A DNA stretch of 7,236 nt from Calditrichota bacterium (lineage in GTDB: Bacteria > Calditrichota > Calditrichia > RBG-13-44-9): positions 1 to 7,236 of the forward strand of contig JAJRXE010000226.1 of NCBI GenBank assembly GCA_024276455.1, in the 5' to 3' direction. This document shows, one piece after another, positions 1-5,386 of the stretch; position 1 is the first letter of the stretch, and each line of letters begins with the position of its first letter. The notes beneath the pieces were generated by a model that worked only from the letters and a program-made list of their open reading frames with translations, had not been told where the DNA came from and searched no databases. The position numbers and the translations under genes are program-made.

Positions 1-217
1 CAACCTGATTTCCACCTCTCTCCCGCCCCGGAATCCCACTGAAAATTACTTCAAAAAATGCCATATTCCCCCAGAATTTGCTTGCAATTTTTATTTTCAA
101 TTTTATCATAAAATAAACCTGAAAATAATTATTTTTAAGATAAAGGCTTTTTCTAAAACCCAATAATAAATATGACAGGCCTTCCTGAAAAAGTAAAAAT
201 TTCCTATCAAGGAAGGG
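1..217 (+). promoter_or_regulatory. AT-rich leader of the integrase gene, possible promoter
   Basis: No gene is seen before about 172. The first 45 bases are pyrimidine-rich and the rest is strongly AT-rich. A possible sigma70-like promoter is TTGCAA at 82-87 and TATCAT at 104-109 with a 16-base spacer, which is a loose match. A perfect 14-bp palindrome (AAAATAATTATTTT) lies at 122-135 and could bind a regulator or simply reflect AT richness. In integrons the attI site and cassettes normally lie upstream of intI, so this is where attI would be expected. I see no clear GTTRRRY core here and no LexA-type CTG-N10-CAG box. Confidence 0.3.
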
Positions 218-243
218 ATGAAACCTTCACTCCCGAAAATTGA
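172..243 (+). other. Short ORF carrying the first copy of the repeated peptide; possible original integrase start
   Basis: An ATG at 172 opens a 23-codon frame that ends in TGA at 241-243. It reads MTGLPEKVK, then ISYQGRDET, then FTPEN. The same nonapeptide ISYQGRDET occurs at residues 17-25 of the integrase in another frame, because the two copies are 67 bases apart. If one base were lost or two gained between about 226 and 263, this ATG would run into the integrase with two copies of the peptide. It may therefore be the old N-terminus, separated by a frameshift. No good ribosome binding site precedes the ATG. Whether it is translated is unknown. Confidence 0.35.
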
Positions 244-293
244 ACCGGCCAACCCACCGATAGAAATTTCCTACCAAGGAAGGGATGAAACCT
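197..293 (+). repeat. Two 30-bp direct repeats, 37 bp apart (CRISPR-like unit or coding duplication)
   Basis: The copies are at 197-226 and 264-293. They match at 29 of 30 bases; the only difference is T207 against C274. The interval 227-263 is 37 bases, giving a 67-base period. Each copy contains a small inverted repeat, TTCCT-(ATCA or ACCA)-AGGAA, followed by GGGATGAAACC. A 30-base repeat with a short stem, a GAAAC-type 3' end and one 37-base spacer resembles a minimal CRISPR unit. Against that, both copies encode ISYQGRDET in their own frames, which suggests a coding-segment duplication. No cas gene is in the window. The first copy contains the integrase start codon at 218. Confidence 0.6.
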
Positions 294-946
294 ATTTGGG
301 GATGGCGCAAGAAATTTTACGGATGAAACATTACGGATATAAAACAGAGAAATCGTATTTGTACTGGATTAAAATGTTTCTTTCCTTCCTTAAAAACCAG
401 TCGGTGCCACACTTCAACGAAAAAGGCGTTGTACAATTTTTCAATTATCTGGCCCTGGAAAGGAATGTGGCCGAATCCACGCAAAACCAGGCACTTTGTG
501 CTCTATCGTTCTTTTTCAAAAATGTTTTGCATCAACCTTTAGGAGAATTAAAGGAACTAATTTGGTCCAAAAGACCCAAACAGCTTCCGGTTGTTTTTAC
601 AAAGCTGGAAAAGAAATATCCTCAGGCCGGCAAAACCTGGGGATGGTTCTGGGTCTTTCCGGCACAGAATTTATCCGAGGATCCCCGGAGTGGAATTCGG
701 CGGCGTCATCATATTCATGAATCCGGCGTCCAGCGGGCGGTAAAAGTAGCCATTCGAAAAGCGGGCATAGTTAAACATGCTGGATGTCATACATTTCGCC
801 ATAGTTTTGCCACCCATCTTCTTGAAAATGGATACGACATACGAACCGTACAGGAACTTTTAGGGCATAAAGATGTCAGGACGACCATGGTTTATACGCA
901 TGTATTAAACAAAGGTGGCTTTGGGGTAAAGAGTCCGCTGGATTGA
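218..946 (+). pseudogene. intI: Integron-type tyrosine recombinase (IntI-like), internally deleted
   Basis: IntI enzymes catalyse site-specific recombination between attI and attC sites to capture gene cassettes. The N-terminal core-binding domain is present at about residues 26-120 (YLGMAQEILRMKHYGYKTEK, then the SAM-like helices). The C-terminal part is present from about 130. It includes the IntI-specific alpha-I2 region (KKYPQAGKTWGWFWVF, then DPRSGIRRRHH), the HxxRH box at 191-195, LLGH at 214-217 with H217, the nucleophile Y226 in VYTHV, and the family ending GVKSPLD. The protein is 242 residues, against about 320-340 for the family. LPVVFTK joins directly to LEKKYP near residue 129 (nucleotides about 599-610). 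Compared with IntI1, about 95 residues are missing, including the box I arginine and the beta-strand lysine. Catalysis is therefore unlikely. The start is uncertain: ATG 218 has AAGGAAGGG directly against it with no spacing, and ATG 302 (MAQEILRM) is an alternative. The gene overlaps the next one by four bases. Confidence 0.85.
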
Positions 947-1296
947 GAAACCATGAAAATTTTACGAACCATAAATCCGGCTCACCAGGCAGTAAGCGCT
1001 GGATAGAGAAATATGGTTCAAATTTAATATGTGTTCGGCAACGTTATGACGAAAAAAATAATTTGATTATAAAAACAGTGGAAATCATCGTAGAAAAAAG
1101 TCACCTTAGAAAGACGAATCATATTCCTCATAACAAAAGAGTAAAAATTAGAATTGCGTATGGAGAGATCCACCTGGCAAAGATGGTAAAAGATGCTGGA
1201 GGGAGGTGGAATCGGCAGGAAAAAGTGTGGGAAGTTCCTTACCAGATTTTTCGGTCTCTTAATTTAAAAGATCGTTTAATAGAAAAACCAGGATAG
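943..1296 (+). CDS. Small conserved-looking protein of unknown function, coupled to the integrase
   Basis: This is a 117-residue basic protein. Its start is a TTG at 943 that overlaps the integrase stop (TTGA), and no other usual start lies nearby in frame. Translational coupling is therefore likely if this start is right. Visible motifs are GSPGSKRWIEKYG (residues 13-25), a VRQRYD strand, a KTVEIIVE strand, then HLAKMVKDAGGRWNRQEKVW and a C-terminal LKDRLIE. From memory, small proteins with a VRYRYD...KTVELIVE...GGRWN pattern are common beside transposases and integrases in several phyla; their role is unknown. The GGRWN...VWEV part also recalls the short GARWD-type module of DUF5710-like proteins, but this is weak. 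There is no membrane segment. It could be a cassette-like accessory gene. The reading frame is intact, unlike its neighbours. Confidence 0.7.
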   Translation: MRNHENFTNHKSGSPGSKRWIEKYGSNLICVRQRYDEKNNLIIKTVEIIVEKSHLRKTNHIPHNKRVKIRIAYGEIHLAKMVKDAGGRWNRQEKVWEVPYQIFRSLNLKDRLIEKPG

Positions 1297-1329
1297 CGAT
1301 ATATTCCTGGATTGCTATATATAGCTATT
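1292..1329. terminator. AT-rich inverted repeat after the small gene, weak terminator candidate
   Basis: The arms 1292-1304 (GATAGCGATATAT) and 1317-1329 (ATATATAGCTATT) pair at 11 of 13 positions around a 12-base loop. A perfect 12-bp palindrome, GCTATATATAGC at 1314-1325, lies inside. The structure begins at the last codons of the small gene and is followed by an A-rich tract instead of a T tract on the plus strand. It is therefore a poor intrinsic terminator in that direction. A role as a protein-binding site or recombination remnant is equally possible. Confidence 0.3.
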
Positions 1330-1377
1330 TAAAAACGAAACCTTTGATTTGAATTACACAAGAGTAATTTACAGCCT

Positions 1378-1387
1378 CACCTAGGTG
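1378..1387. repeat. Perfect 10-bp palindrome
   Basis: CACCTAGGTG reads the same on both strands. It lies in an intergenic region just before the larger nested inverted repeat at 1412-1462. It may be an operator-like site or chance. Confidence 0.25.
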
Positions 1388-1411
1388 TGATGAATTCGCC
1401 CTTTTTGGTGG

Positions 1412-1462
1412 GAAATTGGTTAACTCCAGTCGGGCTACGCCCTCCTTCCGTTTACCAATTTC
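1412..1462. repeat. 51-bp nested inverted repeat, attC-like or MITE-like structure
   Basis: The outer arms GAAATTGGTTAAC (1412-1424) and GTTTACCAATTTC (1450-1462) pair at 12 of 13 positions. Inside, 7-base unpaired flanks (1425-1431 and 1443-1449) surround a second stem, GGGC-TAC-GCCC (1432-1442). An outer stem, an internal loop and an inner stem are the general layout of a folded integron attC site and of hairpin-type repeated elements. The candidate core sevenmers GGTTAAC and GTTTACC do not fit the RYYYAAC/GTTRRRY consensus, so it is not called as attC. It lies about 120 bases after the small gene downstream of the integrase. Confidence 0.5.
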
Positions 1463-1859
1463 TTCTTTATTCAAAAGCACAAAAGTTTTTACACACCCTA
1501 ATTTCGAGCCTCATTTGTCAATTTGAAGTATTTTTCACCCTGTTTTTGGGCAAAGTTCACCGGTGGCGCTTTCGGGGCCTGTTTCCTGGGGAAGGAAGCA
1601 TGCCTTTTGCCGGAGTCCTCCAACCAAAGCTTACTTTCGTTTTCTCGTTTTTACTCATTTTCTGATTCGATTCAAGAGGACCGGGACGCCCGATTCATCC
1701 GTTAGGCGAAGCGTCTTTTAAAATGAAGACCTTCAAAAAAGCTCAACGATCCGGCTTCCCCGGCCCGTAAAAGCGCTTTGATGATTATATCCGAGCCCAA
1801 ATCATAAGAAAAAAGATGTCAAAGACCGTTTCGATAAAAAGGATTTGGCAGTGAGTTGG
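1463..1859. other. About 400 bases with no convincing gene; possible relics on both strands
   Basis: No full gene is recognised here. Two short readings look somewhat protein-like. On the minus strand, 1650 down to 1498 is an open frame of 50 sense codons with no ATG, containing KLWLEDSGKRHASFPRKQ and KAPPVNFAQKQGEKYFKLTN. On the plus strand, 1723-1854 reads MKTFKKAQRSGFPGP, a TAA at 1768-1770, then KRFDDYIRAQIIRKKMSK in the same frame before a TGA. Neither belongs to a family I can name. A GACGC...GCGTC stem at about 1685-1715 is followed by TTTT and could be a weak terminator. The stretch is probably decayed accessory DNA between the integrase module and the transposase fragment. Confidence 0.3.
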
Positions 1860-2321
1860 TCAAAGTTCAGGCGGCTTTTCTTTTTTGGTTCGCTTGCAGA
1901 AGTCGAAATACCCATCCCGGGCATTGGAAGGCGATGAGCAGGGCATCTTTCGGATCGGTTCGGGAAAAGTCATGATTGAGAAATGGTCGGGAATGTTTGG
2001 TCATTAGGGGACTCACCAGCACCACGCGGTAGCCGCACCGGTGAAGGTAAAAGCAGAGCGGCTGCCATAGATTGCAGGAAGTTTCCACGGCAAAAACCAG
2101 ATTTGGGGTGTTGATCTTCTCGATTCGCTGCTTTACCTTATGCCATAAGGTGCGGTGAAAACCCTGGTAGTCGGCATCGAATTTAAACGGTGTCGGTAAG
2201 AGTACACACCATGGGGGTCCAGGACCACGGCCTGGAAGCCTCGTTTCGCCGGATCAATGCCGACTATCAGCTTGTTTTGAATAAACTGTCTTTTCGCCTG
2301 GAGGGCTTTGAACTTTTTCAT
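1860..2321 (-). pseudogene. IS110-family transposase, N-terminal DEDD domain fragment with two frameshifts
   Basis: IS110 transposases are RuvC-like DEDD recombinases, now known to be guided by a bridge RNA. The start at 2321 (MKKFKALQAKRQF) is chosen because AAGGAG lies 8 bases upstream (2330-2335). It gives LIVGIDPAKRG with D23 as the first acidic residue. Near 2204-2209 the frame changes at a GT repeat; continuing in the new frame gives LLPTPFKFDADYQGF and LVFAVETS (the E), then SRTDPKDALLIA (two D). A second shift near 1920-1930 leads to NARDGYFDFCKRTK, which is the usual IS110 continuation. The frame after it is the original one, so the two shifts compensate. The reading ends at TGA 1860-1862 after about 150 residues. 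IS110 proteins are about 300-400 residues with a Transposase_20 C-terminal domain, which I cannot find downstream. The element is therefore a dead remnant. Confidence 0.85.
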
Positions 2322-2337
2322 AACGATTTCTCCTTTC

Positions 2338-2360
2338 ATTTTTGGACACCGTCCAAAAAT
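2338..2360. promoter_or_regulatory. Perfect 10-bp hairpin just upstream of the IS110 transposase start
   Basis: The arms ATTTTTGGAC (2338-2347) and GTCCAAAAAT (2351-2360) are perfectly complementary around a 3-base loop. On the minus strand the structure ends three bases before the AAGGAG ribosome binding site of the transposase. It could be an operator for autoregulation, a terminator protecting the transposase from outside transcription (a T run follows the stem on either strand), or part of the left non-coding end of the element, where IS110 bridge RNAs are encoded. A smaller perfect hairpin, AGAATT-AAT-AATTCT, follows at 2369-2383. Confidence 0.5.
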
Positions 2361-2421
2361 GGGAAAATAGAATTAATAATTCTCTTATATTTTACCAACA
2401 AGGGAAGATAGAAATCGTTAG

Positions 2422-2736
2422 CCTTTACTCCAATGTGTTCGGTTTTATTTTCGGGGACATCGGGAAGCAGCATTTGCCCGCGATTCCTACAAATTCGATT
2501 CCGCCAACCAACATTTTTTGAGAGTCACCGGTATCTCCAGGCTGATTGTTCCTTTTGACCGCCCCGCCACCATCCGGTTTCTGAGAAGCCTGGATTTGCC
2601 CTACCGTTTACGGGAAATCAACAAGGGACTTTACACCTACTGCTCGCGAACGGAAAAATCCCATTACGGTTTCTGCTTCCATCCCGCTCGGTGCCATCAA
2701 TGTGGAGTTAAGGAAATTTGCGAACAAAATCTGTAA
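2422..2736 (+). pseudogene. Cysteine-rich C-terminal remnant of an unidentified protein
   Basis: The frame is open from the codon after TAG (2419-2421) to TAA at 2734-2736, about 104 codons. The only start candidates are weak, for example TTG 2518. The upstream residues (RGHREAAFARDSYKFDSANQ) read like real protein, so this is probably the 3' end of a gene cut near the transposase fragment. The C-terminus has YTYC, then GFC-x5-C-x2-C-x5-C (FCFHPARCHQCGVKEIC). This resembles the iron-sulfur signature of the endonuclease III/MutY glycosylases (C-x6-C-x2-C-x5-C) and that of Cas4/AddB-type nucleases, but fits neither exactly. I cannot name the family. Metal or iron-sulfur binding is an inference from spacing only. 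Confidence 0.4.
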
Positions 2737-3200
2737 ACAGAAGGGAATGAGTCGGACATCTTCCACCTCCACCTCCTCCCATGTTCCCGGAATTGAACGA
2801 TAACATCCCCCTGCTATTTTAACCCGCCTCTTTCCAGCAACCGGTAACGGCACCGCAGGGTAAGAAAAACCGAGTGGGAATAAAAATAATTTCCTTGAGC
2901 GCTTATTTGATAGGTAATTCGAAATTTTGTCTGTATATTCAATTCAGAGAAGTCAGCGATTCACTCTATTTTTTTGAATTTCAGTTGATTTTTCAGCCGG
3001 ATTTTAACGATCGCGGCACCGGCCCGGGAAAAGCGATTCCCCCAAAGGGCGTTCTTGCGTCCGCTGAAGGGTTCTCTGCCGGGAAGGAAATAGTAGAGGT
3101 AACCATGAGTAAGCAGATAAACAGGCAATCGCCTGATTTTAATAGAAAAACGGTCCGGACCCTCCACCCCATTTTTTTCTGGCGCGAAGGATCCGTTTAG
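2737..3200 (+). other. Intergenic stretch before the sensor kinase, no firm gene
   Basis: There is no recognised product. A CT-rich run (TCCACCTCCACCTCCTCCC) lies at about 2760-2778 and an AT-rich segment at about 2880-2990 could hold a promoter, but no well-spaced -35/-10 pair stands out. A 31-codon ORF at 3105-3200 (starting MSKQINRQSPDFNRKT) has GAGGT upstream and its TAG directly abuts the ATG of the kinase gene at 3201. It could be a leader peptide coupled to the kinase, or chance. The frame it belongs to is open from 2874 but the upstream part does not look protein-like. Confidence 0.3.
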
Positions 3201-4427
3201 ATGACCATTTTCCAATCTTTTCGAAGGCGCCGATTTCCGCGGATTATCGGAGGATTTCTGGTGCTCTGCATCTATTTTGCGCATCCCCAGGAAAGTTGCT
3301 CCTTCCCGCCGCAACGAATCCCTCCACCGATGTCTTGGCAGAAAATGGTATTTGCCAACTCACCCCCGCCCAACTACCCTTTTCTTCTTCTTGAAAACAA
3401 CCGGTACTCCTGGCGGGACAAAACAATCATCAACACCAGCACGGTTTCCCCCAACGAAGGAAGCAGTCGCATCGGCCGGTCAACTGCTTGCAGGCGGGAT
3501 TTCCCCGGCGCTTTTGCGCTTTCTCCCTACGATTGCCTTTCGGGCTCCTTTTCTGCCGACATGTTTTATCAAAGTTCTCGTCGATTGCCGCCCCGCAGCG
3601 GGGTAGAGATTTTCCCTGGCAGCCGCTCTATTTGGTACTACAGAAACCGCCAGCACCAATTCAATCCTTCTTCGGGAAATCTTCGACTTCTCCTTCAAAC
3701 CACCAGTGGGTACGGAAAAAAAGAGCCTTTTTCCGCTTCCGCCCTCCCTCCTTCCCGCTCCTGGTACCAGAGATGGTGGGCCTATATTTTTTATTCCGCT
3801 CTGCTTATCAGTTTCATTTTCGGGATTGACCGGATCCAGCGACGCCGGGTGCTTCATAAAGAGAGAGAACGCACCCGGATCAGGGAAATAGAGTTGTTTG
3901 CTAAAGAGGCAGAAGCTCGTTCTCAGGCGCTTCTGGCCGAAAACGAGCGCCAGAAAAATGTGGAATTATTCAGTCAAATAGGCAAAGAAATCACCTCTTC
4001 GCTGGATTTTGAAACGATTTTTCTCTGCTTGTATCGCCACATTCGCCAACTGGTTGATGTGAGTGTTTTTGAAATCGGTATCTACCATCCACAACAACAA
4101 ACCCTGGAATTCAAATTCTCCATTAAACAGAATAAACGGATTGCCCCCTACCGCGTGGTATTAAAAGACAAGAACCATCTGGCGGTCTGGTCCATTCTTA
4201 ACCGGAAACCGGTATTTATCGGGGATATGGAAAAAGAATACGATAAATATTTAATACGGGGTCAACGGATTCCCACTTTGGGGAAAACTTCCCGGGGTGA
4301 TTTCATCACTCGTTACGCCTCGGTTATCTATCTCCCTCTCATCGTTCAAGATCGTTTGCTGGGCGTGATTAATATTCAAAGTTTTGAGAAAGATGCTTAC
4401 AGCGAATACCATTCAAATATCTTATAA
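3201..4427 (+). CDS. Sensor half of a membrane histidine kinase (signal peptide, TM, coiled coil, GAF), ended by an in-frame stop
   Basis: Only residues from about 188 on match a known layout: SWYQRWWAYIFYSALLISFI (membrane segment about 193-209), a charged coiled coil (216-254), then a GAF-type domain from about 255 (NVELFSQIGKEITSSLDFET ... YLPLIVQDRLLGVINIQSFE). This is the pattern after the Y_Y_Y domain in two-component propeller-type sensors. The start at 3201 has GAAGGA 9 bases upstream and encodes a signal-peptide-like N-terminus (RRRRFPR, then IIGGFLVLCIYFAH). Residues 35-185 are rich in P, S and R and match no sensor domain; the family normally has hundreds of residues of propeller and Y_Y_Y here. 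Another frame near 3715-3755 reads FFRFRPPSFP, like the F.F.I.PP motif expected before WWAY, so frameshifts are likely. The protein stops at TAA 4425-4427 after SEYHSNIL, where the frame goes on as NLAAYTTIALDNA. Signal sensing is inferred. Confidence 0.75.
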   Translation: MTIFQSFRRRRFPRIIGGFLVLCIYFAHPQESCSFPPQRIPPPMSWQKMVFANSPPPNYPFLLLENNRYSWRDKTIINTSTVSPNEGSSRIGRSTACRRDFPGAFALSPYDCLSGSFSADMFYQSSRRLPPRSGVEIFPGSRSIWYYRNRQHQFNPSSGNLRLLLQTTSGYGKKEPFSASALPPSRSWYQRWWAYIFYSALLISFIFGIDRIQRRRVLHKERERTRIREIELFAKEAEARSQALLAENERQKNVELFSQIGKEITSSLDFETIFLCLYRHIRQLVDVSVFEIGIYHPQQQTLEFKFSIKQNKRIAPYRVVLKDKNHLAVWSILNRKPVFIGDMEKEYDKYLIRGQRIPTLGKTSRGDFITRYASVIYLPLIVQDRLLGVINIQSFEKDAYSEYHSNIL

Positions 4428-4481
4428 AACCTGGCCGCATACACCACAATTGCGCTGGATAATGCCATTACGTACCGAAAA

Positions 4482-5327
4482 TTGAATGAGACCCTGCAGG
4501 ATTTAAAATTCACCCAGGAGAGATTAATCATCCAGGAAAAATTGGCTATGCTGGGCTCTCTTACCGCCGGTATTGCTCACGAAATTAAAAACCCGCTCAA
4601 TTTTGTCAACAACTTTGCGGAATTGTCCATTGAGTTGGCGGAGGATTTAAAGGCATTCTTAAAAGGCAAAGAAAATAACTTTTCCAGAGACGAAAAAGAC
4701 CATTTGGATAAAATTTTGAACGACCTCAGCGCCAATGCAGACCGAATCGGGAAACACGGCAAGCGGGCCGATAGTATTGTACGCAGCATGTTGGAACATT
4801 CCCGCAGTAAATCCGGGGAACGCAGAAGCACCGATTTGAATAAGTTGCTGGACGAGGCGTTAGGTCTGGCCTATTACGGGATGCGGGCACAGGATTCCCG
4901 TTTCAATGTAACCGTTGAAAAACATTTTGACGAGATGCTCGAGCCCGTGCTGGTGGAACCCCAAAAAATCAGTCGAGTGTTCATCAACATCATCAGTAAT
5001 GGGCTGTATGAGGTTCATCAAAAAAAACAAGAAATCGGAGCAGATTATGCCCCGCAGATGGTTGTTCGGAGCAAGAATTTTCCGGATCACATCGAAATCT
5101 CCATTCGTGACAACGGCCGGGGTGTTTCTGAAGAGATTCGGGAAAAAGTATTTCATCCCTTTTTTACCACCAAACCCACTGGAAGCGGCACTGGATTGGG
5201 ACTTTCTTTAAGTTACGATATTGTTGTGAAAGAATATCAGGGATCGCTCACATTCGGGACCCGGGTGGGCGAATTTACCGAATTTACGATCTCACTTCCG
5301 AAAAATAGGAGGGGAAGAAAGCCATGA
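4482..5327 (+). CDS. Histidine kinase catalytic half (HisKA + HATPase_c), same frame as the upstream sensor
   Basis: This part autophosphorylates a histidine using ATP and passes the phosphate to a response regulator, presumably the one downstream. Numbering from TTG 4482, the H box is AGIAHEIKNPLNFVNNFAEL with H33. The N box is INIISNGLYEV with N173, the G1 box is IRDNGRG (D210), the F box is FHPFFTTKP (224-232) and the G2 box is GSGTGLGLSLS (234-244), followed by the closing GEFTEFTISLP. All catalytic motifs are intact. No good ribosome binding site precedes TTG 4482. The frame is open back to 4428 and gives NLAAYTTIALDNAITYRKLN, the expected tail of the GAF domain, so this is most likely the second half of the 3201 gene after a single nonsense change. 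As a free protein it would be a soluble kinase without sensor. Its stop overlaps a mini-ORF (ATGA at 5324-5327). Confidence 0.9.
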   Translation: MNETLQDLKFTQERLIIQEKLAMLGSLTAGIAHEIKNPLNFVNNFAELSIELAEDLKAFLKGKENNFSRDEKDHLDKILNDLSANADRIGKHGKRADSIVRSMLEHSRSKSGERRSTDLNKLLDEALGLAYYGMRAQDSRFNVTVEKHFDEMLEPVLVEPQKISRVFINIISNGLYEVHQKKQEIGADYAPQMVVRSKNFPDHIEISIRDNGRGVSEEIREKVFHPFFTTKPTGSGTGLGLSLSYDIVVKEYQGSLTFGTRVGEFTEFTISLPKNRRGRKP

Positions 5328-5386
5328 GAAAAACAGAGGACTTTTTAAGAAGCTCCATTTTCGGAGGAACCGGTTATGCCACTTAG
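5324..5386 (+). CDS. 20-residue mini-ORF linking kinase and response regulator
   Basis: ATG 5324 overlaps the kinase stop (ATGA) and has a strong ribosome binding site, AGGAGGGG at 5307-5314, with a 9-base spacer. The peptide MRKTEDFLRSSIFGGTGYAT ends at TAG 5384-5386, which lies 8 bases inside the regulator gene starting at 5376. It carries within its own sequence the GGAGG (5363-5367) used by the regulator. Such a short frame with good signals and overlaps at both ends fits a translational coupling device. It may have no function as a peptide. It could also be the leftover C-terminus of a longer kinase. Only the arrangement is seen; translation is not shown. Confidence 0.4.
   Translation: MRKTEDFLRSSIFGGTGYAT

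Noticed and set aside
311..329. A third, shortened copy of the direct repeat (GAAATTT then GGATGAAAC)
   Set aside because: It lacks the middle of the unit, is not in register with the 67-base period, and codes for the conserved EILRMKH helix of the integrase.
1387..1705. Plus-strand ORFs of 92 and 60 residues
   Set aside because: They run through the nested hairpin, are rich in F/L/S from AT-rich sequence, have no ribosome binding site and match no family.
1685..1715. GTTAGGC at 1701-1707 as an attC core site
   Set aside because: It fits GTTRRRY, but no matching RYYYAAC partner with a foldable arrangement is found within about 150 bases on either side; a degenerate sevenmer is expected by chance.
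2874..3200. 108-residue plus-strand ORF before the kinase as a gene
   Set aside because: The first 75 residues look random and have no ribosome binding site; only its last 31 codons have translation signals, and that is noted in the region entry.
2608..3857. Minus-strand ORFs opposite the cysteine-rich frame and the kinase 5' part
   Set aside because: They have no motifs or ribosome binding sites and lie antisense to better candidates; they are shadow frames.
4577..5156. Minus-strand ORFs inside the kinase, and others inside the regulator and cysE
   Set aside because: They are shadows of strongly conserved catalytic domains on the opposite strand or in another frame.
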